Positions 44,530-56,915 of a stretch of 64,000 bases of DNA are shown here, one piece after another. Numbering within the stretch: the first letter of the stretch is position 1; each line of letters begins with the position of its first letter. Both the position numbers and the translations under genes were made by a program. Where the stretch lies: positions 522,593,137 through 522,657,136 of the forward strand of contig NC_081414.1 of the NCBI RefSeq assembly GCF_030272615.1. The letters are read 5' to 3'. The notes beneath the pieces were generated by a model. The model was not told the origin of the DNA, made no database searches, and saw only the letters and a list, made by a program, of their open reading frames with translations. This DNA comes from Cryptomeria japonica. Taxonomy: Eukaryota; Streptophyta; Pinopsida; Cupressales; Cupressaceae.

Positions 44530-45660
44530 ATCATGAATCTGTCTCTGCACCAACTTATTTTACCAACCTTGATGTACAAATTGTGTCTGACATAAATATG
44601 GAGGATGAGACATCTGGTATGGCTATGGACTGGCGAGATCTCAATGTCTCGGAAGATCCAGATTACTATTTCTCTCAAGAGGAGGGTCCCCCACAAAATA
44701 TTACACTTGGAACTGGCAGCAGCAGAAGAAACAAACACCCCAGATGTGTTGCCAGTAAGTATAAAATCCCTAACCCCAATCTACAGGGTTCTAGCCCACC
44801 GAATATGAAGAAGTCTAAATTAGGAAAAATAGGGGAAGCCAAAGGAAAGGAGTAAATAAAGCTCAACATCCCCATTAACGTTGAACAGGGGGAATAGGGG
44901 GATACTAAAAAAGACTCATTTTGATATTCTCCTTAAAAATTCTATTAAAAGCTGGTAAATTTATTTTCTTTGGGTCAGCAAGGAGATCAACATGCCGAAG
45001 GAAGCAATTAAGGGCATCATTGATACTTTTACTGAGATGACCATGCCAAGAAAAACTGACAAGCTTATCTGAATGACACAAAAACTTACAGAAGATGTTA
45101 AGATCATTAAAACGGATCATGAATCAAGGATTGGTCAATTGGAAATAAGCTTGGAAGATAATAAGGGTAACCTGAGGAATCTGGTTGATATTAGCAACAA
45201 AGCCATGAATAGAAGCGCTGAGGGTCTAAAAAAAGTTAATGTGATGATTGGAGACCAAAGAGCCTGGCCCATCACTAGTATCCCACCCTCAGACACCAAA
45301 TGAAAAAAGAAAAATTAGGAGCCAAACTTGCAAGCTACTAGATCATAGGTCACTGCATGCCAATATACAAGGATGAGGATCAAGAACCAACAGAAGAGTA
45401 CCTCCAGGTTCATCATGAAAGAGCTCGAGGAAATCAATAAGAGCATGATCCAAAACAATTCGGAGTTGATGCAATTTCTGGTTTAGTGGTTAGTAGTTTT
45501 TTCTGTTAGTGTTTTTTATGTTTTTGTTGTGTGGGTGTGGCCCTTGTCTGTGACTGTTTTTCCATTGTTTTTGGACTGGTTAGCAACTATTTATTTTTTT
45601 GTATCTCTCTTTGACTTTGGGTTTCAAGTCCCTGTAAAACCCATTTATCTTAACAAAAAA
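44530..45660 (+). mobile_element. LINE-derived insertion (ORF1-like remnants plus 3' end)
   Basis: Two short open segments (44583-44855, Ser/Pro/Lys-rich, MEDETSGMAMDWRDLN; and 45073-45303, coiled-coil-like, RIGQLEISLEDNKGNL) are followed by HHERARGN-type sequence and a tail reading GGGTTTCAAGTCCCTGTAAA. The tail and the preceding FIMKELEEINKSMIQ-like peptide are shared with the minus-strand LINE insert at 54290-54557, so both belong to one family. No RT is present. It lies within or beside element B. Target duplications were not identified. Confidence 0.6.
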
Positions 45661-45910
45661 CAAGTTGAATATTTCAACACTGCAAATCGTTTTGCTATAG
45701 ATTATATATATGAGAATGAAAATAAAGATTATATATGCGAAAAATATGAATATAGACATACAAGAATGAAGAAAGAAAATTTATATCATAAAAAAATTCT
45801 CCAAGGATCTATTAGAATTCATCCCATTGTGTATATTGCAAATGAAGGGAAATCAACCATCCCAGAAAAGCCATCTAAGATCAGTATGCACACGTAGTAT
45901 CCAATACAAA

Positions 45911-46857
45911 TGCGCACTACTATGTCGTAAAGAAAAATTAGACACAATTTATTTCCCACATTAACCCTTAGAGGAAAGTGATTGCAATTTAAGATCTTGC
46001 CAAATCAAACAATAATTTCAGTAGCATGCATATATATTTAGATTCAACAACACAAAATCATAAAACAAAAGAAAAAGATAGAAGAATAGAACATAGATTT
46101 ATTGTGGGGAAAACCCTTTCAGGTAAAAAAGCCCACACTCCAAAACCAAAGAGCCATTGTATTATTTAACAACAAAAATATAGTTACAATACAATATTTA
46201 GGCTCTAGGCCTTTACATGAAGATTTACATCCTGTTCCATCCTGGAGAAAATCTAGCAACATAACACCTGTAAAATTAACTCCTCTCACTTACATCTCCT
46301 CTAGCAAGTCTTATATTTATAGAGCTTACAACACAAAAATAATAGCTTCCCAAAAGCGTCCACATTCAATGTATCTGCAAATGTAAATAGAAACTACCTT
46401 TTGCATAACTCTTGTATAAATAATATTTAATACAAATATTATTTATTCCATTAATAGAAAATATACAAGATGAGATAAATAAGCCTTTTTCTAATTTAGA
46501 ACTTTCCATTTTACTCCAAGCCTATCTGAGTGGAATATTTGGTCCCGTTGAAAATCTTTCCAAAAATGTGCACAAGAGAAGCAAACAAAACTACCCAACC
46601 ACTTGTCCCAAAGGGGAAGATTTGAGGAGTTCCAAAGAAAGTTTCTTCTCAAAGTTCCTACCTTGTGCCAAGTGTCACAATTTCCTTTCACCCCAAATCT
46701 TATTGCACCCAACTTGCCATCGGTCCCTACAATTAAGCTTTGGACTTTGGAAACTTAATATATTCCATTAAGTAAATAAAATTAGCACACAAAAACCATT
46801 AAATTAATTAAATAATTTCCTTGGGACTCCTAAGATTGAGGCACCTTAATCCCAACA
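45911..46857 (-). repeat. Probable solo LTR
   Basis: Minus strand TGTTGGGATTAAGG at 46857 to GTAGTGCGCA at 45911, with ACAAA on both sides (45906-45910 and 46858-46862). A TATA-like CTATAAATATAAG lies at 46310-46322 on the minus strand. Poly-purine and pol sequences are absent on both sides. Confidence 0.5.
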
Positions 46858-46862
46858 ACAAA

Positions 46863-48150
46863 GTCTACATAAAGGAATTACAAGAACAACAATAAGAATA
46901 TAGAAAATACAAAGAAGAATATAGCAAATATGAATATCTTCTGATTTTCACATCCGATTACAAATAGTGAAATGACAAATACTTCAGGTCTTGTTAGCTT
47001 GAATTGACTCCTATCGCGAGTTGGCTCATGTTTTCTCTTGTGGTAATGTTCGCTCCCGATGCATTTTGGTCTCTAAGAGACATCCCAAGGTCAAAAATCC
47101 ATCTCCATTCAACTCTAGAATTATCTTTCCATCTATTTGTTTGGAAACAAATTAAATATTTTACTTTTGAGTCACCTAACTCATATTTTCCACATATAGA
47201 AAACCTAGACCCTGACCACCTACACCCCCACAACATCCTATGCCTTCTTATGGCCTTGCTTATGTTAATGACACTGTTTTTGTAATTTCTTTAAACATAG
47301 ATGGTATTTGATAATGCTAGATGATTCATAGATTACATCCTGCCTTCTTTTTGGACTTTAATATTTTTATGATAACTCAAATGAGAGCATAAATAATAGT
47401 TTTTTTAATTCAATTGAAAGGTTATTCTAGAGATAACTTCATTGTGATAAGGTTTTATAAGGTCTTAATCAAGATAGTGCTTCTTTTTAAATAATGATAG
47501 AAGGAATGACTTATTTTTAGTCTTATAAATCTTGAGGGCCTGAACTAGCCTTAATTGACAGTTTATAAAGTGTACTTGAACATAATTTTAAACAAATGAG
47601 CTTCAATGATAGATTTCATTTTATTTGGTAGATTAATAGCTTAAGCACTTACAAATTGTTTACATCTTCTTAATTTTTCCTTAAGATATCATAGTTGCTA
47701 CTGTTATTAGTACTTGTTGTTAGGCTAGTACTATTGCAATCGGTTGCACTCAATTTTTGTTAACTCGTTATTATTCAATTGCTTTTCCACCAATTAGAAC
47801 TATGAATTTTTTCTTTTGATATTTTTTTCAAATCTAATTGCCTAAAAAAATTACATCATATTAGTGGATTTCAGAGATCCACTATTTAAATAGTTATTTT
47901 TAGGTACATTAACATAATATTTAGTATGTTTAATTTTTTTTTTTTAAAATTTATTTTACACATCCAATAAAACAAATATTTAACAAATTATCTAGAATGT
48001 ATATGTACATTTTTTAAAGTTTTATATTATATAAATAAACATATCTATAAAATAAAAAATATATAAATTAACAATATTATTTTAGTTATTCTCATGCAAT
48101 TTAATAATATAAAGTTTTGTAATATAATAATATTATTAATAATATAATAC
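46863..48150. other. Spacer, AT-rich to the right
   Basis: No credible ORF, RNA or element ends. Short frames at 46994-47285 overlap on both strands and show no domain. Confidence 0.5.
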
Positions 48151-48402
48151 TAATATTTATAATAATAAATAAATAAATAACAACATGATAATAATAAATA
48201 TATATAAAACTTTATGCAATAATATCATAATATAATTATAATATATTAAAATATAATAATTAAAATACCTTAATATTAATATTTATAATAATAAATAAAT
48301 AAATAACAACATAATAATAATAAATATATATAAAAATTAATGCAATAATATCATAGTATAATTATAATATATTAAAATATTATATTTAAAATACCTTAAC
48401 AT
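48151..48402. repeat. 126-bp AT-rich tandem duplication
   Basis: Copies start TAATATTTATAATAATAAAT at 48151 and 48277. Both contain AAATAACAACATRATAATAA and ATATCATARTATAATTATAA, with few differences. Confidence 0.85.
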
Positions 48403-48820
48403 ATTTAACCAAATTATGGAGTTGTAAGTGAGGGTAATGAACCTTGAAGCGAAAATAGATGACTAGAGGCAGTGATACAACCAAATGGGTGACTCCTTAT
48501 AATCCTCATGCATCATCGTTGATGACATTATGAGGAAGGAGGCTATTACTGCTATTTTGTAGGATTCACAACCTTCTCCTTGCTAACTTAATCAAAAACA
48601 CCAACTTTAAATTGGAAAGACTCTTAATGATGTTTGTTAAATTTTTATAAATTTAAATTTTGTGATGAATTAGCTATATTTTTAAAATTTAAGGGCTTTA
48701 AAATTTAAGGGCTTTAATACAATTAGATTTTGTTAATGTTAAAATCAGGGTATGTCCAAATTGATATGTTATAACTCATCTATTAACCAATCAATTTTTT
48801 ACTAAAAAACAAGTACTAGC

Positions 48821-50303
48821 TGTTGGCATTATAACAGACAATAAGAGATTGTTGGCATTTCAATAAGGATATTCAGAAGGTTGTTGATGATTATGGATAT
48901 AACTGATTAAGGATGTTTATTGTCTTAATATTATTATTTTGTCATTGATGTCAAGAAATTGATTTTCTAATTCAGTATGATGTTGCCATATCTTAAGAAG
49001 TATGATTTGATGAGTATAAAGATGTCAGTAAAAGACATAGAAAGATTGTGATGAATAAGGGGAGAAATAAGTTATTCAATGGGCAACTATTACCAAGTTA
49101 GACAATGATGAGATCATGATGTTTAGATTGTTTTGATATCCTACATATGTTGTTGATTGTAAGGTTAATACTATACTATGTTACTGAGCAAAGAACCTAG
49201 TCGGTATACCCTAAGGTTATCGCTATCGGTTAATGAAGGCGGAATGTCTACCGAGTGAAGTGTAGTATTTACCGAGTTGCAACCAAGCTGTAATAGAATG
49301 CATTAAATGATTAAAAGAATTATTTAATGAAGGAAGCTGATGAGCTAGAATTGATTAAATGATTGGTATGCCGTGCATGAAGTTTGTTAAGGATCTATGG
49401 TAAAGGAAGATCGGCAGAAAGATCTACAGCTCAGATTGAACCGCAATACCTTAACACAAGTTCCAAGAAATGTATGCAAGTTCCAAGGCGAGGTAAAACA
49501 TTTTTAGATCGAAGGATACATTTAACCTGGTCAAGTTTAAAGATCTGATGGCTATGGTTGATCATGGGATATGTGATCAAGGAGATTAAGCAGTTAGCAA
49601 ATTGTTTATAAATAAGGAATTGTTGATAAACAATGAATACAGGCAAGTGTAAGCACAGGGATGCTACATAGTGATTACTGAGCACATAAGCTTGAAGACC
49701 TGTTTGATTAACAGAGTATAGAGCCCAACAGAGGGACAAGATAAGTCCTATGACTAGATTGTATTGAGCAAATAAGAATCTGCTTTAGCATTTTTTTGAT
49801 GTGAAGTTGCAGATATATTTTATTACTGTTATTTTGTAAAGTGACAGAAAATCTTTTAACCGAGTGGACTTAATAGTCTTATTTGTAAAACCCTCTAGCA
49901 AGGTGACATTCTGATTGAGTGTTTGAAATCCTTTAACAAGGTCACTTCTAACAAGGTGAAGATCCTAACAGATCTGAGGGAAATCCCTTAACTGGATCAC
50001 ATCTAGCAATGTGTTCGTAATCTTTAACAGGATTTTCTTTTAACCAAGCATACTCTAGAAGAGTATATTTCTTAGTAGGTCCGAAATCCCACAACGGTTT
50101 TTCCATATTTAGGTTTCCATGTTAAATCTAGTGTTATGAGTGTTATGATGTTTATATGCTTATGAGTTTGCATGTTTAGCAGTTTTGGTTATATTACTGA
50201 AGTATATGTTACCGAGGTTGAATATGTTGTTTTTATGGAAGATTAAGTTTGTATGATTCACCCCCCCTCTCATCTTGTTATCTATTGGCACCTGTACTTA
50301 ACA
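48821..50303 (+). repeat. Element D: Copia-type LTR with a decayed PBS
   Basis: Starts TGTTGGCATTATAAC, like the start of the element A LTR. It has GATTCACCCCCCCTCTCATC near the 3' end and finishes TACTTAACA. It is followed by ATTAGTATCAGAAC, a mutated initiator-Met PBS. About 1,483 bp. No gag or pol follows and no second LTR is seen. Confidence 0.75.
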
Positions 50304-51194
50304 ATTAGTATCAGAACTATCACTAGCCACTACGTGACATGTGTTCATAAGACATTTACAAATTGATTTATTTGACATGGTACTCTTGACATTATAAAAA
50401 GTTGAATGAAAAAAAATAAAAATAAACTATATTTTCAAACACTTGATCAAAATAATTTTGATCTAAGAAAAAGTTAATTAAATCTATTACAAATTACCTT
50501 AGACCTCTTAAATTTAGCCACAATTCATAAATTACCCCCCAAAAAATATAATTTGTTTGTTTCCATTCCCAGGATTATGTTGTTCCATAAATTACAGATA
50601 CATATCATTGTTCCAACTTCTATAGACACGGGAGCCATGACGTCAAAATTAATGGACATACTTGATTGGGTCTTGTGAGGTCAAAGAAGCCAAAATTCAA
50701 TATCAACTTTTACCTTCCAATAGAACTTTAAATTTATGGTGGAAGGTTAAATCTAAATTGTTTCGAGAGTTTTGTAGTGCCTTATTTTACCATTTTTCAA
50801 TTTTCTCAAGCCTAGATCTTTTTTAGGAACATTCTTTTCTTTTCAAAATGGTATATTAAAAATTTATCTAATTGTCTTCAAATATACTTTTCTTTTGTAT
50901 ACAATTACCGATTTATCTAGTTTGGACTCAATGCCTTTTTACCTCTACCTGGCTTGGATCTTTACAAAATCTTGTTCCTTGATGAGTTAGAGAAAATAAT
51001 TTTAATTTAGTAAAATATATCTTTAATTTTCAATATGTTGTCATTATTGAGATGTACTTGTAAATTTATGTTGAGTGTTGAATTTTGTCTGAATTATGTT
51101 AACTAAATTTTATTATGTCTAGAGGCATCTACAATGACATCAAAATGTTTGTAAACAAAAATTTAATTTTCAAACAATTTGACATGTAAAAAAA
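50304..51194. other. Spacer, no gene seen
   Basis: AT-rich sequence without domains, between the decayed PBS of D and the LINE. Confidence 0.5.
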
Positions 51195-51885
51195 TATATA
51201 TAAAACATCCACAAAGCTGGAAGTGGAAATCAATGGAGGGCCTGCCAATTCCAAGGGAGGATCTGGATGAACTCTTAGGTCACTTAGAGGTGAGAAACAT
51301 CAGCCCCAGAAGAGGAGAAGATTCCCTCATCTGGGTGCCTTCCAAAACAGGACAGTACAACTCAAAAGATGGATACAGAATTCTTGTTAGCCCTGTAGAG
51401 CACAACAATTACAATATCCCTTTGAAGATGTTTTGGAGCTCCAAAGTCATACCGAAAGAGGGCATCTTTGCATGGCTGGCAGTCCAAAAAAAATTCTAAT
51501 TGCAGATAAGTTCACATGAATGGGTTATGAAGGACCTTCAAGATGCATACTATGTAAAGCCCAATCAGAGTCAGTGGACCATCTCCTCTTGAATTGCCCT
51601 TTTGCTTTCAAATGCTAGAGATGGCTCTATGCAAAACTAGAGCCGATCCTTGCCTTGCCGAATGAAATCAAGCCTCTATTACAAAGTTGGCCCTCGCATA
51701 CAAAGGAGAGCTCGCTGAGCCAAATTTTGGAAGTGTCCCCATCATGCTTAATTTGGGAAATATGGAAAGAAAGGAATCATAGGCTATTTGAAGGTAAAGC
51801 TAGAAATCAGGGGTCAATTCTAAATTCAATAGAATCAGCAATAGTGGACTCAATCAATAGCAGAACAACCTTCTCTTTGGATTAG
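51195..51885 (+). pseudogene. LINE ORF2 region after RT (zf-RVT-like)
   Basis: DSLIWVPSKTGQYNSKDGY then MFWSSKVIPKEGIFAWLA matches the zf-RVT block following RT in plant LINEs. The CxxC...CPxxH part is present in another frame (CKAQSESVDHLLLNCPF). The last segment gives CLIWEIWKERNHRLFEGKA, the usual W-x-x-W-K-x-R-N motif. Frames are broken by several stops and shifts. Confidence 0.8.
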
Positions 51886-51970
51886 CCTAAAGTTTTCTCT
51901 TCATGGGATAAGAAAATTAGTCAAAAATGGCAAGGAATCATTATTCCCTCACTTTCTCGCCATAAAACCA

Positions 51971-52432
51971 ATGAAAGAAAATATGCAATTTGGTCCCCCC
52001 CCAAAGCTAGACTGGGTTAAATTGAACTTTGATTTGGCTTCCAAAGGCAATCCTGGCCCTTCCAGAATAGGCTATGTTATCAGAGACCAAATAGGAGCAA
52101 TTATCGGGAAAATGGCAAAACCAATCCCTCCAGACACCAATAACATAGTAGAGTTTACTGCTCTACTACTAGGCTTGAAAGACTGCATCAACCATGGCCT
52201 CAAAAATGTTTTAGTGGAAGGAGACTCGGAGATAGCAATTAATGCTATAAGGAAGAAGAAAACCCCCAACTGGAGGCTTCAAGCTTTATTGGAAAGAATC
52301 TTAGAAAACTTGAATAGTCTTGAACACTTTGAGCCAAAACATATCTACAAAGCAGCAAATGAAGTGGCGGATGCCTTATCAAAAACAACAAATCAAGGCA
52401 CGTTTGTTCACTGGTGGTCACAGGGATTTTAG
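51971..52432 (+). pseudogene. LINE RNase H domain
   Basis: KLNFDLASKGNPGPSRIGYV, NNIVEFTALLLGL, NVLVEGDSEIAINAIRK and AANEVADALSK give the RVT_3/RNase H catalytic set D, E, D and D. About 150 residues, close to a complete domain. Part of a dead LINE Pol, and separated from the preceding segment by a frame break. Confidence 0.88.
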
Positions 52433-52942
52433 CCTAATTGTTAATCTAGAAAGGGCAAGCTAACAAGACATGCTCAAACAAGGTTTGGGATGCTTCTTGC
52501 CAACAAAGTGGCGGTTTGCAAAAATTAAATTTAAACATTTTTTACTCGCCCTCCTTTTGGCGGTTGACCCCAATGGCTACTTTCCTTTTCAAAGCATTCA
52601 GTTAAACTTGGGGCATAAGGTGGGCCCAGTTTAGCCTAGCCGTCTACACAAAAATGGGAGTCACGAAGCTCCAGCTGGCGAGCGCCACCAATTAGTCCTT
52701 TGCATGAGCTATCTGCAGGTTAATCTTTCCCTCAGCACTTGAGTAGATTTGGCTTGATTTGGGCATTTAATCTTTGCGACCTTCGCGCAAGTCTTTATTG
52801 CCCTCTAATTCCAATTATTGCTTGTCGAGTCATGTGCCCGTCTTCTTGCAAAAGCGTCCTCTTTTCGCTTCCTTATTTCTTCCGATAACGTCTGGTTTTC
52901 ATCTCTGGTTTCCCTTCTCGCCTATCCTCTATCTCGGCTACC

Positions 52943-53710
52943 ATGTCTTTTGAGCCCCCATTCGGTTTCATTATGAGTGTCTACCCTAGGCCTGTCTCTT
53001 GCTTCAGTGCAGACACTCCTATCTCTCTAAGTGCCTCTACTCACCGGGTTTCTTTCAGAAGGATTTCGGACTTGAGACTCAAACGTCTCCTTATCCATTT
53101 AGACCCTCTAGCTCTACTTGTAGTCAAATTGATTCTAGGTAGCGCTCACTTGAGCAAGGATGAATACCCAAGAGATAACACCAGTATCTCCTCCAGATTC
53201 GTGGCGTCTTTGCTAGACCAGAAGCTACCCAAGTAGTTGGTGTGGAATCTCACCAGGGAACTTTTTCCAGTGGAAATTCTTCAAGAATTTCAAGAAGTAT
53301 TGAATAAGGCCCTCCATGACTCTGGTGCGCCCAGACCAAGCGACCACATTCTCTTTAATGCCCATGGTGAGCTTATCAATTACTACCCATTCCTACTGGA
53401 CCTGAAGGGCAAAGAATTGGATAGGCACAGAAAGTTTGCTAGTGCAAGACTGAGCTACCTCAAGTGGAGATTCTTAGGAGAAGACCTAGAGGCTCAAGGA
53501 AAAGAGAAGGTTATTTTCCAATTTGCAACGCTGATCGGATTCTTGCCTACGAATGCTGCAGAAGTAGAGCCAAAACCAGAACAGAGTTGTAGAGGTGGCT
53601 TGAGCAGAGGTTGAAGGAGTATGGGTCGTGGTCGGGGCTCATCTGCAAGCAGAGGTCGAGGTCGTCCTAGGAAGCAGCTACCTCAACCTGACCTCCCTTC
53701 TTCAAGGTAG
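52943..53710 (+). pseudogene. Unrecognised ORF downstream of the LINE RNase H, Arg/Gly-rich C-terminus
   Basis: One frame with two in-frame stops (TAG at 53234, TGA at 53612): MSFEPPFGFIMSVYPRP... then MVWNLTRELFPVEILQEF..., then GRGRGSSASRGRGRPRKQ to a TAG near 53710. About 255 codons. A mixed-composition leader (about 52440-52942) precedes the ATG. The C-terminus resembles RGG/AT-hook tails. It is inside the LINE by position (before the poly(A)), yet standard plant LINEs end after RNase H. It could be an accessory ORF, a captured gene, or a separate retrocopy sharing the poly(A). No family recognised. Confidence 0.45.
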
Positions 53711-54224
53711 GCTTTCTATTGATATCTCATTTTGATTACTAGATACTCAATTATATTTGTATATTTCTATGAGGTTTTAATTTTCATGTTTAAAACTCTA
53801 GTTCTAGGCAGTTGGAAACCTGGCTTATCGTTATTAGTCTGTTTGCCTTCCTAGACTATTAAACTTTTGATGGCTTAGAAAAAATGGCAAAACCATAAGC
53901 TTAAAGGTCTTCAGCTTTTGGTGGGATCCTTGTGCTTTCTAAGAGCAGATGTTTTTGAATGTCTTGAATTCAGTGATTATCCTATGTATTTAAACAAATT
54001 AATACAAATATGGCTTTGCCTTTACTGACCAAAAAAAAAAAAAAATGTCCTTCTAAAATACTAAACATCAAAAGTTGTGAATCTAGTTGGACTCTTGGCA
54101 TAATTACTCCAAATAAAATAGAACCATCGCCACTTGTCTCCAACTATATGAAACCGTTACATTCAAATGACATTGTGGAATGGGCTTGACATTGTGAGTA
54201 TCTGACGATTCTAAATTCTCCATA

Positions 54225-54860
54225 CTTAAGCAACTCTATTATTATCCATATTTTTGAAACTCTTGTATAATAATAATATTGTTGCAATTATTTTTGATAA
54301 AAATAAATAGGTTTTTACAGGGACCTAAAACCCAAAGTTTTACAGACCAAGGCCAGCAGCCAACTAGGCATAAAACCTAAGCGAAACAGGGGAAACACCC
54401 CACATAGACCGAACGCCAAAAAACAAAACAAACTAAGCCAAAAAGAGAACAGGAAGACGCACTCAACTAAGAGAGTGCACCAATTTAGTATTCTTTTGAA
54501 TATTTTTCTTGTTGATTTTCTCCAAATCCTCCATGATGAATCTGGAGGTGGTCCTAGAATATTGTTGCAATTGTTAGATTCCTTTCTATTATAAGATATC
54601 TCTCTGCATATTTTACATATATATTTTAAATATAGATATACTAGTAAAATAACACCTTCACAAAAACTGAAACATGGCATATTTCATGCATTTACCTATC
54701 ATTTGCATGTCAAATTGTTTCAAAAATGAATTTTTCCACTTGTCTCCATATTGCTTAGCATTATTATCCATATTTTTTACTCTTGTATACTAATAATATT
54801 GCTAATTGTCAGATTCCTTTCTATTATAAGATATCTCTCAACATAATCTACCTATATTTT
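54225..54860. repeat. Ancient local duplication interrupted by a LINE insert
   Basis: ATTATTATCCATATTTTT and TAATAATATTG followed by AGATTCCTTTCTATTATAAG occur at 54238-54290 plus 54573-54600, and again at 54762-54830. The left copy is split by the 54290-54557 LINE fragment. Confidence 0.8.
54290..54557 (-). mobile_element. Short 5'-truncated LINE insert with 15-bp target duplication
   Basis: AATATTGTTGCAATT occurs at 54275-54289 and 54558-54572. On the minus strand the insert ends GGGTTTTAGGTCCCTGTAAA...TTTTATCAAAAAT, the same 3' end as the insert at 44530-45660. Only a FMMEDLEKINKKNIQK-like peptide end and the 3' UTR remain. Confidence 0.9.
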
Positions 54861-56890
54861 TGTAAATATAGATACTAGCTTATACAATTGAAATAATTTT
54901 TTTGGACTATCTATGAATACTGCAATGCATGTTGTACGATATTTACTACAAGATTAAAGTTCCACTTTAGCTTTGAACTTGGATACAGTACAGAAGACAA
55001 GCAAACATTATCATCTTTGACATGTGATGAATGCTGATTTTAGCTTATCTCTGTACTTATGACCTGTTTTGTACTGAGAATCTGAGATGATATTGTTAAT
55101 TGTTATACTGCATGTCAAACTTGTGAACTGTTGTAGATTTTTCCTGATAGAATTCCCTTCAGCTCATCGTAACAGAGAATAAATCCATTGATTTTTTTTT
55201 GGTTCTCTTTCCTTTCCATCCTTTCATTAGGATTGTAAAGTTACAACTTATTTTTGCTATTTTATTATATGTTTATACCATTTTGCAAACTCCAAAGATA
55301 GAAAGTAGATTTTAAGACGTGCCTTATAGGAAGAGAAATGTATCATTGAAATATCAATGACATCTTAAAAAATATAGCACAAGTCAAAAATATTAATAGA
55401 CCTTGTATGTCTGACTTGTTTTTTTATGGCTTCTGTTCTGTTAAATACAGATGTATAACTGTTATAACTTAAGTTTGACCCATCTATGCTTTATGTAAAC
55501 AGTAATACATTTAAGAAAACATAATCACTCACTCAATTGAATTATTGTGGAAAGTAAAATACTTCCAACTTGTTTCAAATCATTCTATAGATTGCAGGAA
55601 AAGTTTCTTTTAAGTTTTTTGTCACCTTTTCCACTATAGAAAGCATTCATCTTCATGGCTCACTGCCTAGTTGGAGGAGCTTCGTGTGCTACACTTGGAA
55701 AAATATGATATGCCATTAGATTTGGTTATGAATTCTGCTTCAACCTATAAACTTATACAGATCGGCTTCCTAGTTCTTGCTTTAATATCTATGATTCATA
55801 ATCTTCTTCATGGATTTAAGCCCTTAAAATTATCTTGTGCGATAAAATAGCAGGATCAAATTTGGAGCCTAATACAACAATTAGATACAATATGATTCCA
55901 ACAAAAAGAGCAGGGTGTTTAGAAGAAAGACAGTCAAAATCTAATCCATAACAATATAGTATTAAATTTACTTTGATTAAATCAAAGAATTAAGAATCAG
56001 ATTTAGGATGAGAACAAAAATACTCTGAATAAGACAACTACTGATTAAGATTATTTAATTCTCCCATGCTTCAAGACATGCCAGTTCTAGTCCATGTGTT
56101 CAATGGAAGGAAAATGAAGAAGATGAATGGAAAATATCCACATTTAAGGCTCTTCCTATTTGTACAAGATTCACATAAACCAACCATAAATGTTGGGCAG
56201 TTGCCACAACTTTTAACAATGACAACACCATGACTACAGCCCTTAACCCAACGATGCCCTCACTAAATTCCTGAAACATGAATTGGTTGAAAATATTAAT
56301 AATATTTAGCTAAACTTCAATTTTGAGGACATACATTGATAACAAGCTTGGATTATTTATATGGTAATCATAAGGCCGATAAAATATTAGAAGATAATTA
56401 TATAAATCATGGAAATGAAACATGTAAATCAATTTAGTCTGTATGGATAGCGGAATTGGTTTGGACCATGGGTTTGCTCCACATTGATTTCGGATTTGAC
56501 TTCAAAACCTGGACTCACCCGATGCACTTGACTAATCTCACCTTGACACAAAAAAACAAAAAAAAAACTAAAGAAATATAAGAATACTTTATTACTTTGT
56601 TAAAGCTCTTTACAAATGAATAAGAACAACCATCAATAAGTTGTCTCAAATGAGCAAATCATGGGACTTACATGCAAAGTTTTGACCAAACTAATTTTTA
56701 TTCCATTCATTAAGTCCATTCCATTGTACTGCATAGCAAAATCTTTACTATAAAACCTTGGATTAGTGAAATAAAAATAAAAAAAATAAAAAAGACAACT
56801 ATTAGCGTCTGTTAAAATTGTAATTAGTATCACAGGAAGAACGATATGAATTCCAATTGTGACATTAGCTCATATCTACTGTTCAAACCT
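54861..56890. other. Spacer, no gene recognised
   Basis: Mixed AT-rich sequence with only short, random-looking frames. No TE ends seen. Confidence 0.45.
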
Positions 56891-56915
56891 GTTGCTTATT
56901 TGCGATTGACTTTAC

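Larger units (their letters stand above)
51195..54045 (+). mobile_element. 5'-truncated LINE (L1-like) ending in poly(A)
   Basis: Begins inside the region after RT, carries a zf-RVT-like segment, RNase H and a further ORF. It ends in about 15 A residues (54031-54045) after GGCTTTGCCTTTACTGACC. Endonuclease and RT proper are missing. Target duplications were not found with confidence, so the left limit is approximate. Confidence 0.75.

Noticed and set aside
45529-45897. 122-codon plus-strand ORF
   Set aside because: Covers the LINE 3' UTR and adjacent AT-rich DNA; hydrophobic composition follows from T-rich sequence.
51179-54060. A target-site duplication for the larger LINE
   Set aside because: AAACATC-like matches exist on both sides but are too short and misaligned with the poly(A) end to support a claim.
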